Source: Plazaster borealis
Lineage: Eukaryota; Echinodermata; Asteroidea; Forcipulatida; Labidiasteridae
Direction: 5' to 3'
Assembly (NCBI GenBank): GCA_021014325.1
Contig: CM037461.1
Span: forward strand, 4,489,501 to 4,553,500
DNA: 64,000 nt
Part shown: piece by piece, positions 62,501 through 64,000 of the stretch
How positions within the stretch are numbered: the stretch's first letter is position 1
Layout of the letters: each line of letters opens with the position of its first letter
Translations under genes and position numbers: made by a program
The notes under the pieces: generated by a model
Database searches by the model: none
What the model saw: the letters and a program-made list of their open reading frames with translations, nothing else
Told to the model about the DNA's origin: nothing

Positions 62501-63517
62501 AAACTAATATTTGTAAAGACGGTTCTATTTTAACAGGAAGTTATACCTTTGGAAATGAATCCAAAAATTAATGACCAAAACTTAATTGGCAAGAAGCAGT
62601 GCGGTTGTTGATAAAGTATACATTTTTGAGAAACGATGGTTTTAAAGAAAGGGATTCAAAAGATTGTCAATCTCAGAAAGTTTCTGCATGAAACCGTTTC
62701 TCAGATTGCCTATTCCAATTTGATTATTCTTCATCAATGACATATCTACGAAGCCGTCTAAGGGACATGGAGAAAAAGAAGAAAACAAATTCCTCATTTC
62801 TGAAAACCCGTTGGTACGATCGACTTCTATCTCGTAGGCCTTCGTAAGCCTTCGTACGACTTCTATCTCGCCCGTACCGCTTATATCTCGCCCGTACCAC
62901 TTATATATAGTACATGTCCCATTTCTATCTCGCCCGTACTACTTCTATCTCGGTATTTCGGCGTGGCGTTGCAATATCAACCAAGATTCAAGGTTGAAAT
63001 AACGTTGTGTGCCCACTGGGCAATGTCTGATGTAGTAAGTTAATCGTTTTGATACAACGAAACCCATTCCTCGATAGCTGACAGTATTTTGTTCGTGTAA
63101 GACTAACTTGTGGCCAATTTCAATTTTCTATTCACTGTAGTACTTGAGTGTAGTATCTTGTAGACACAAAACGTCTAGTTTTTAAGATTCAGTTACTAAT
63201 GTGACCAGGCTCAGAAGAGATGAGGTGGATTGCTTTGTGCCGGTAGTTCGTGAGAAGTAGAAATGCGATAATGGCCTGAATAGCTTTGATAGTGGATGAA
63301 GACATTTCTAACTACGGCTACATGTATGCACTCATAGCCTGGCGTGGCCATCATTTCAAACAGATTTCCCTAAAGACGTCGTTGAAAGACTGAGTCGTTG
63401 TCTACGGACTTGCCTCATGTTTGATTTTTAACTTTTCAGATCTCTTGCTAAAAACAAGCTGAATGACGAGACACTACCGAAGGATGTATTGGTCAACTTG
63501 ACGATTATTAGATGGCT
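27421..63517 (+). CDS. Extracellular leucine-rich-repeat protein, eleven exons visible, 3' end outside window
   Basis: Exons: 27421-27626, 31556-31627, 46751-46810, 48327-48395, 50634-50705, 51745-51813, 53199-53267, 53905-53970, 54995-55078, 61884-61955 and 63440-63517. Every intron is GT-AG and phase 2, and the joined frame is open. Exon 1 gives a signal peptide (hydrophobic core FGLGLIACVLIIG) and an LRRNT cap (CEVCQC, IVNCNN, GLTELPLGIP). Each later exon of 60-84 bp encodes one LRR: DLGGNLLREIP, DLSSNKI, FARDNHLQDI, YFERNELEVI, FLNSNKI, NMNNNRVAEL, NLRNNLLTRL, RFSGNNLQELP, FLYNNLI, SLAKNKL. One-LRR-per-exon, phase-2 structure is typical of glycoprotein-hormone/relaxin-type LGR receptors and relatives. 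A transmembrane part would lie beyond the window. An in-frame upstream Met at 27331 exists, but 27421 has the better Kozak context and starts the signal peptide. Exons lost in the large introns cannot be excluded. Confidence 0.85.
29255..29765. repeat. (CAA)n/(CGACAA)n simple-repeat block, internally duplicated
   Basis: Imperfect CAA, CGACAA and CAGCAA tracts. The segment at about 29290-29520 is repeated nearly exactly at about 29530-29760, including the interruption GACAGAAAACCCCAACAACG. It lies in intron 1 of the LRR gene. Confidence 0.95.
30835..31010. repeat. Two tRNA-like heads in opposite orientation, SINE remnants
   Basis: On the minus strand at about 30925-30835, an A-box-like TTAGCTAGTTAGCAGAG is followed by the B box GGTTCAAATCC. 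On the plus strand at about 30937-30990, TAGTTTAGTTGGTAGACC is followed by GGTTGAAAACC. Neither folds as a clear functional tRNA by eye, so these are read as tRNA-derived retroposon heads. Confidence 0.45.
31690..31849. mobile_element. GGCC foldback MITE, copy 4, with ATG target duplication
   Basis: Termini GGCCAAAATTCATGAAG and AAATCAGGGCC, flanked by ATG at 31687-31689 and 31850-31852. It lies 62 bp after the donor of LRR exon 2. Same family as the elements at 18.2-20 kb. Confidence 0.65.
32250..32615 (+). repeat. Two diverged copies of an about 200-bp repeat at the left edge of the Polinton
   Basis: Copy A (about 32255-32450) and copy B (about 32455-32610) share CGGTTTGAATGTGNATAC after AAGGTCC/TAGGTCC, a GGAC-rich middle, and CCCATYGGTTTTG near the end. 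A third copy, in the same orientation, lies at about 45040-45170 just beyond the Polinton's right side. Confidence 0.6.
32616..33587 (+). pseudogene. Conserved Polinton protein of unknown function with C-terminal membrane segment, one in-frame stop
   Basis: One reading frame of 324 codons is interrupted once, by TGA at 33030-33032, after RINDSI; the frame continues directly with TYVWAILGAQ, so this is a point nonsense change (CGA to TGA is one plausible route). The N-terminal half has YHWWKGSVLS and WTTFVLDKSEG; the end, TALVVGGVAVGLGWLAL, is a probable membrane anchor. A palindromic element at 33490-33511 encodes QTFVDESL in frame. It recalls a conserved Polinton protein that I cannot name; a minor-capsid role is only a guess. 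The start at 32616 lies close to the end of repeat copy B. Confidence 0.6.
33587..33641. terminator. Triple tandem palindrome between convergent Polinton genes
   Basis: The TAA of the plus-strand gene (33585-33587) is followed by three joined copies of the AAACTTTTGT-type palindrome; the stop of the minus-strand gene is at 33642. Strong hairpins here could act in 3'-end formation for both genes. The role is inferred from position. Confidence 0.4.
33642..34936 (-). pseudogene. Conserved Polinton coiled-coil/membrane protein, one frameshift
   Basis: Starts MAEGGFEMNDFDAPE at 34936. Residues about 195-330 are strongly coiled-coil (repeated E/K/L heptads), followed by a hydrophobic helix (ATIITALGFAISTLVLALTG) and a proline-rich linker. 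The frame breaks at the T5 run 33837-33841 (an A run on the coding strand), where one base appears missing. The remainder continues in a second frame to 33642 as a small Gly/Ala-rich tail, KAAAALPGIIGGIISW, with a final membrane segment. Two hydrophobic segments suggest association with a membrane; the role is unknown. It is divergent to the capsid gene and convergent with the gene at 32616. Confidence 0.7.
35031..36338 (+). CDS. Polinton major capsid protein, double jelly-roll (hexon-like)
   Basis: Intact 435-residue frame from MASSKYGRKL to a TAA at 36336-36338. Length and features match the Polinton/adintovirus capsid family: basic N-terminus, then LVRFPNLGAQDVIVPGTARL, FQSGLGDRLEYELTFNDYSR (about 185-205), and ARVAILYDRILRHRKV with LNIPARSFKGILMLFED (about 240-285). 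In related viruses this protein forms trimers that build the icosahedral shell. It is the only long gene with no palindromic insertion and no break. The ATPase frame begins inside its last codons. Family assignment rests on remembered motifs. Confidence 0.88.
   Translation: MASSKYGRKLNPLRSLQNPLGIKGIRQSVVVTNNPSTIDQNQQLLVRFPNLGAQDVIVPGTARLAFTIALTSTDDNRTVVQNLGQAVVKKKTIRISGNEVMSIDDSDVIGCYTDLWKTLGERRSQVYQGIDVAEDANMLKLRVGAGDGDSSTAQDKAVADAYSNRFSIPLDFELLESHMPFFQSGLGDRLEYELTFNDYSRVIMATGDTDASYVIDNISLEFEIMSEPNLARMIRNQYTARVAILYDRILRHRKVTLNKSDTLWNVNLNIPARSFKGILMLFEDAGAATAFNRNTESFYNPKIEKVEVIVEGKPNQLYAQGMRGYQQWDEVRKYFASSPSTKRHPTSAMVTKDLALADVTVGEYLTTKYGLWLDLRSNDDDSLHGSGRRIENASEGVTVQITKKAETAGTLNMYLYVIMDAQLNIENGRYISALY
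36277..36987 (+). CDS. FtsK/HerA (A32)-type DNA-packaging ATPase
   Basis: Intact 236-codon frame. Walker A GQTGCGKT at residues 51-58; Walker B PTLYIIDDC with Asp131-Asp132; a downstream VWVLTQKYNS segment fits the sensor strand. In Polintons and related viruses it pumps DNA into the capsid. The frame overlaps the capsid gene end by up to 62 bp; Met at 36310 is the alternative start. The first about 40 residues are largely encoded by two overlapping palindromic elements (36342-36363 and 36358-36378), so this N-terminus is probably acquired and dispensable. The ATPase core begins at about residue 44. Confidence 0.9.
   Translation: MLSWMLSSTSKMVDISVRSTKPNFCKQKFSSTKVQSISLDKSSPHSAIICGQTGCGKTVFILNLLEDHYCGEFSHIVILCPTIRWNKTYHERSWVWTDPKVYIVDPGDQLQKWLRAFYSIFAGEPTLYIIDDCSASKALTKKKDMLSELAFSGRHASQSVWVLTQKYNSVLKDLREQTKWIGLFHCKDRDSFEDCLRENDVVPREERDALGQQLSKAKHAKLILKTAQPVAYQLLT
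37143..37859 (+). CDS. Conserved Polinton protein of unknown function, downstream of the ATPase
   Basis: Starts MDCDDLINQL; an in-frame Met 18 bp upstream is less likely. The conserved centre is LTLAQLDVMSDDEISKHYSR followed by YEARLGASMTKTLGASALQM and a helical region VGHALTTACCELYYRYG. No catalytic signature. Palindromic elements lie at 37225-37246 (encoding KTFVDKSL), 37288-37307 (KLPYTEVG), 37704-37721 and 37723-37744 (SKTFVHESL), so both ends of the protein are built from them while the core is free. The tail overlaps the next gene in another frame. Confidence 0.7.
   Translation: MDCDDLINQLLQEVPDESTDTTVSTLNKTFVDKSLSCTSSTKDLPAKDKLPYTEVGLQEQKRTRLAAIVAGGTAQKYIGTRLTLAQLDVMSDDEISKHYSRYEARLGASMTKTLGASALQMYALAASTFLPIPPENKPKLVIDLEEDPFVGHALTTACCELYYRYGTYLAPLTAAMTTAKHCQFKDKTYTSISKTFVHESLDDRKLGNDIDRSSTSSGDDSSARPRDDIDAVKSQESD
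37747..38254 (+). pseudogene. Small basic Polinton protein with C-terminal membrane segment, frameshifted at a palindrome
   Basis: Begins MTENLETT and contains a lysine/arginine-rich helix, KVEAGRKGAAARKAKQEALK, likely nucleic-acid binding by composition. A palindrome at 37967-37988 encodes QTFVNESF. A longer palindrome at 38065-38105 (41 bp, not a multiple of three) is followed by a change of frame: the continuing frame ends quickly at 38157, while the +1 frame after it encodes LLLAGAVIAVGAVVYAKF, a clear membrane helix, and ends at 38252-38254. The insertion is therefore the probable cause of the break. Confidence 0.65.
38257..38510 (+). pseudogene. Small Polinton membrane protein, frameshifted and without a clear start
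   Basis: Two short blocks in different frames read as parts of one protein: KQLANLVYHSAVVSGLAVGY (about 38308-38367) and DVGLAMATKDMLVKQGILLQ (about 38447-38506), ending at TAA 38508-38510. The frame changes between about 38385 and 38400. No in-frame Met precedes the first block after its last upstream stop. I recall similar short membrane proteins at this position in other Polintons; function unknown. Confidence 0.55.
38617..39063 (+). CDS. Conserved Polinton protein of unknown function, two hydrophobic ends
   Basis: From MASIVMLVGGAVVNALAFSG, a membrane segment, through EERKRHDKAVEQLQAAQSEW and RLDWINEELRRQGHAVHTFR (charged helix), to a C-terminal hydrophobic helix IAFVIMGLGVTSFAVYKL. An earlier in-frame Met at 38578 would add KTFVYKSL, entirely encoded by a palindrome, so 38617 is the likely ancestral start. 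Further palindromes at 38892-38913 (INFSTEKFG) and at the stop, 39052-39073. Probable membrane-linked virion or assembly protein, by topology only. Confidence 0.7.
   Translation: MASIVMLVGGAVVNALAFSGSNFLFSMMRDPGADEERKRHDKAVEQLQAAQSEWSRKRAERLDWINEELRRQGHAVHTFRNVDEAIRQYNLINFSTEKFGSDSMAPTLEEPKPKLSDFYLPSPEQRDREIAFVIMGLGVTSFAVYKLS
39280..40298 (+). pseudogene. Polinton integrase (retroviral type, DDE), one frameshift
   Basis: First frame runs 39280-39984. The catalytic core is complete: Asp73 in HQADLLF, Asp138 in VDPGREF and Glu173 in GIVERFNR, spacing D-D(34)-E. The frame breaks at about 39943-39950 by loss of one base before an A run. The second frame continues through KKPSEAIKAKS and an SH3/chromo-like C-terminal domain (VRYLYQPGELEGG, ATDPVWSLRVHRLG, RGFVREELLVVPP) to a stop at 40296-40298. 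The enzyme would insert the element into host DNA; this copy is broken after the catalytic core. Convergent with the polymerase gene, with clustered palindromes between. Confidence 0.88.
40299..40400. terminator. Palindrome cluster between integrase and polymerase 3' ends
   Basis: Alternating AATCTTTTGCCTGC and GCAGGCAAAAGATT arms fill the gap between the integrase stop (40298) and the polymerase stop (40356) and extend into the polymerase end. Hairpin-based 3'-end signal is a guess from position. Confidence 0.4.
40356..43944 (-). pseudogene. Polinton family B DNA polymerase (protein-primed type), at least four frameshifts
   Basis: Starts MTSTSKTFRTVQDYQ at 43944. Exonuclease motif I YADFEAL lies near 42835-42860; polymerase motif A YLDANNLYGWAMSQ near 41655-41700; motif B KLMNNSVFGKTMEN near 41115-41170; motif C YTDTDSLLL near 40850-40885. 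Frame changes: an A7 run at about 42907-42913 (one base extra); about 42307-42315; about 41189-41194 (one base missing); an A run at about 40548-40554. A zinc-binding block (CHVCEKPLEGD, DHCHITG) lies between the exonuclease and palm regions, as in other Polinton polymerases. The palindrome cluster at about 41385-41450 adds roughly 20 codons before VEKLVPNLRD, and the last codons before the stop at 40356 are also palindrome-derived. Not functional in this copy. Confidence 0.9.
44195..44428 (+). CDS. Small Cys-rich (zinc-ribbon-like) Polinton protein
   Basis: 77 codons, intact. Cysteine pattern CNRSCCGKYCKYH, then CKSCGIGVQ and CRDCGRDKIRHR, a probable zinc-binding small protein with a basic tail. 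I recall comparable short proteins in other Polintons, role unknown. The 250 bp back to the polymerase start at 43944 is a probable shared divergent promoter region. Confidence 0.65.
   Translation: MKGHNVCAWVKVGEVDLCNRSCCGKYCKYHLVKIRKGRNISIPCKSCGIGVQSEIQLCRDCGRDKIRHRYLSQEKKS
44491..44691 (-). CDS. Small C2H2 zinc-finger protein of the Polinton
   Basis: 66 codons, intact. Finger 1 CDKCHRFFKRYYNLKRH with a variant distal end (H-x5-C); finger 2 CVDCGGELSCSFSLWRHKKI. Likely DNA or RNA binding. Its stop codon lies inside the palindrome 44472-44492 and it is convergent with the Cys-rich gene. Confidence 0.65.
   Translation of the reverse strand: MECDKCHRFFKRYYNLKRHLENRKTPCLQEPRQYICVDCGGELSCSFSLWRHKKICPAQRRTKAVI
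44770..45000 (+). repeat. About 107-bp tandem repeat, two copies, right of the Polinton genes
   Basis: AGAGAGCGGGGCGAGCCCTA occurs near 44786 and 44898; AACCCCATGTGCTCTATTTG near 44835 and 44941. The first copy contains the perfect palindrome 44811-44830, absent from the second, so the palindrome was probably inserted after duplication. Confidence 0.85.
45040..45170 (+). repeat. Third copy of the repeat that borders the Polinton on the left
   Basis: Shares CCTTTTGTT, AAGGTCC, CGGTTTGAATG and a following ACACAC-rich, GGAC-rich section with the copies at 32255-32610, in the same orientation. Confidence 0.55.
45485..46630. mobile_element. Non-autonomous TIR element, about 1.15 kb
   Basis: Left end CAATAGACACAATCAGCGAC followed by GGTCACGTGACGTATAGTGG; right end CCGCTATAAGTCACGTGACG followed by CGCCGATTGTGTCTATTG, imperfect inverted repeats of about 60 bp. 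The interior is GC-rich with C/T tracts near 45900-45980 and no convincing ORF. Target duplication not clear. Confidence 0.7.
46811..48326. other. LRR-gene intron, no gene
   Basis: Holds G-runs at 46989-46999 and 47157-47170, a two-copy 23-bp repeat (AATGGGCTTATACATTGTAC) at about 47620-47665, and the inverted copy of the 17.4-kb repeat at about 47885-48115. Confidence 0.5.
47885..48115 (-). repeat. Inverted, diverged copy of the 17355-17775 repeat
   Basis: In reverse complement it shows CGCCATGTTTTGCAAGAATG, CCCCTGGAAGTGTG, TTTCAATTAG and GTGGTTGATCCATTCTGT, matching the tandem pair near 17.4-17.8 kb in the same order. Confidence 0.65.
49125..49310 (+). repeat. About 72-bp tandem repeat, 2.5 copies
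   Basis: Copies begin TTTTTGCGTTTTCACGAAGA and contain GCATTGTAATACATTGCAA and GTTGGTCAAATCG. The related sentence TTCACGAAGAGCCACG, followed by TTTGACTAATTAC, occurs twice more at about 50207 and 50285. Confidence 0.85.
50085..50207. mobile_element. Foldback MITE with TTCCCAAGTCTGTGATCGT ends
   Basis: Left end TTCCCAAGTCTGTGATCGTA, right end CCACGATCACAGACTTGGAA, near-perfect inverted repeats about 120 bp apart. Contains AGAGGGCGCTGTT. Non-coding. Confidence 0.65.
51486..51653. mobile_element. Foldback MITE with GTAAAGCCC/GGGCTTTAC ends
   Basis: GTAAAGCCCTTCATGCGAAG at the left and CGCATTCTCAGGAAG then GGGCTTTAC at the right, with inner arms GCGAATT/AATTCGC. About 165 bp, non-coding. Confidence 0.55.
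52040..52310. repeat. (CAAA)n simple repeat
   Basis: Imperfect AACAAACAAAC tract with CACCCC interruptions, in an LRR-gene intron. It creates long spurious frames on both strands. Confidence 0.95.
53610..53830 (-). mobile_element. tRNA-derived SINE, minus strand
   Basis: The B box GGTTCGAACCCC lies at about 53765-53776 (reverse complement), preceded by an A-box-like head, and followed by GGAACGGAGCCTTGTATGTG, then CCTGATTCCG and a run of Cs. Not a functional tRNA gene. Confidence 0.6.
55603..57055. mobile_element. TIR DNA transposon inserted in the LINE, GTC target duplication
   Basis: Ends GCACAGTGGGCC...AAAGTGCGCCAAAAA and TTTTTGGCGCACTTT...GGCCCACTGTGC are inverted repeats of about 38 bp. 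GTC flanks both sides (55600-55602, 57056-57058) and the LINE frame reads through when one GTC is kept. The superfamily is not certain. Confidence 0.82.
56381..56971 (+). CDS. N-terminal piece of a transposon-associated protein inside the TIR element
   Basis: Likely begins at ATG 56411 (MASLPRKRLF), preceded by a MYLSAVPQCT extension. It has RDFLYKLRRKWAESSRNKQS, EDATSSEPSTSKGRPKTYWL and then a hydrophobic, probably non-native tail. The STSKGRPK-type motif recalls the N-terminal DNA-binding parts of animal transposon proteins. No catalytic domain follows, so the carrier is non-autonomous or internally deleted; the tail after about residue 140 may be intron read-through. Confidence 0.45.
   Translation: MYLSAVPQCTMASLPRKRLFEVVTSVDDASNIENSRRGCLELFTDVFHVPQCDIPEEIRQSVTTSIRDFLYKLRRKWAESSRNKQSFERKNTDWLKGELCFDTKVDDWLSRRGTKPTVTFVEDATSSEPSTSKGRPKTYWLSSSNFPCLFSFFILKSNNWSQFYGNKQSITSGPIKNRYFADVILRSNYHHWILRV
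57470..60870. mobile_element. TTAA-flanked palindromic MITE (Kolobok/piggyBac-like target), split by a nested element
   Basis: Left end TTAAAGGGACACGGTGCCTT at 57470, right end AAGGCAACGTGTCCCTTTAA ending 60870. The MITE itself is only about 390 bp: 57474-57504 plus 60515-60866. Its right portion is a long hairpin with GGCCATTTTG/CAAAATGGCC arms near 60654-60693. Keeping a single TTAA restores the surrounding LINE frame. Confidence 0.85.
57505..60512. mobile_element. CACTG-type (CACTA/EnSpm-like) element nested in the MITE
   Basis: Left end CACAGCAAAAACTGTGGTGT, right end ACACCACAGTTTTTGCAGTG, with TG duplicated at 57503-57504 and 60513-60514. Subterminal regions (57520-57630, 60170-60500) carry many GGTGTT/AACACC repeats, like CACTA transposase-binding arrays. 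3,008 bp, no transposase frame seen, so non-autonomous. Confidence 0.78.
62285..63010. repeat. Mixed repeat block: CAACGTTGG motifs and a TATCTCGCCCGTAC tandem
   Basis: CAACGTTGGACCAACGTTGG near 62320-62345 and AGGTTGAAATAACGTTGTGT near 62988-63010 may be ends of a foldback element. At about 62825-62955 a short unit (CTTCTATCTCGCCCGTAC) repeats about six times with variation. No gene. Confidence 0.5.
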
Positions 63518-63931
63518 GTAAGTAGTATTATTTGAGTCAATGTAGCATGATTTTAAACGGTGGTCATTACCAGGTGCCAAGCACTGACAATTTGCTCTCA
63601 AAGCAAACAAAATATAATTATTAGTCACGTGTGCTGTGTAATGCACGCAAAAGAACCTGACCAGTAAGTACACTTATCGCTAAGAGAAGAGGTTTACTCC
63701 GGTGTTTTACAGAAATACCCCCTAGAATCCTCTCAATAATTCTTGAGATTCCAATCACACAATGAACACACAATGGGGGTACCACCATGATAAACTACCG
63801 CATCTTTTAAGAGGGATTATTACGTTTTCCAGGCAGCAAGCCGATGTGGTGGAAAACATGCGCACTACAGGGGTCATGGGAAGGGTCAACTCCTTAGTGA
63901 TCCATTTGAGTTTTGGTTATGAGAATCAATC

Positions 63932-63992
63932 CCAAATCGGTCGGTCGGTCGGTCGGTCGATCAATCAATAGATCGATCGATCGATCGATTTA
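63932..63992. repeat. (GGTC)n/(GATC)n microsatellite
   Basis: GGTC repeated from about 63937, shifting to GATC repeats at about 63967-63988. Confidence 0.95.
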
Positions 63993-64000
63993 TTGATGGA

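Overview
The window is animal genomic DNA, not bacterial or free viral. Genes are split by GT-AG introns, AT-rich non-coding DNA is full of small foldback elements, and one host gene has a separate exon for each leucine-rich repeat. The repeat types (foldbacks beginning GGCCCAATTTCAT, TTAA-bounded palindromes, a tRNA-derived SINE, an L2/CR1-like LINE, a Helitron with OTU protease, a Polinton) suggest a marine invertebrate deuterostome, probably an echinoderm. That is inference from memory of such repeats.

Layout. 0.1-2.6 kb: minus-strand four-exon gene, 3' end cut off by the window. 3.5-9.8 kb: two adjacent minus-strand ORFs of Helitron type, one with two cysteine-protease domains plus a DUF6570-like region and one with a PHD finger. 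Each is associated with a minisatellite, and the replicase/helicase part is missing. 12.7-14.5 kb: three-exon plus-strand gene for an OB-fold, RPA70-like protein, followed by 2.3 kb of tandemly duplicated non-coding DNA. 17-25.6 kb: no gene seen; MITEs and a diverged tandem array built from ACTTCCGG/CCGGAAGT inverted repeats and TGACGTCA palindromes.

27.4-63.5 kb and beyond: one plus-strand host gene encodes a secreted or membrane LRR protein. Eleven exons are visible (signal peptide plus LRRNT, then ten single-LRR exons), all joined by phase-2 introns. Its introns hold the other elements. Intron 2 contains a decayed Polinton/Maverick (32.6-44.7 kb) with major capsid protein, packaging ATPase, retroviral-type integrase, protein-primed type DNA polymerase B, and several conserved Polinton proteins of unknown function. 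Capsid and ATPase are intact. Five other genes carry frameshifts and one an in-frame stop. No adenain-type protease and no clear terminal inverted repeats were found. A later intron holds an L2/CR1-like LINE interrupted by a TIR transposon and by a TTAA palindrome that itself holds a CACTG-type element.

The most unusual signal is a family of roughly 20-22 bp perfect palindromes (arm AAACTTTYGT) confined to the Polinton. They lie at all three convergent gene ends and also inside several open reading frames, where they encode the same peptide (TFVDxSL type) in unrelated proteins. They look like a self-spreading palindromic element resembling the protein-inserted palindromes of Rickettsia.
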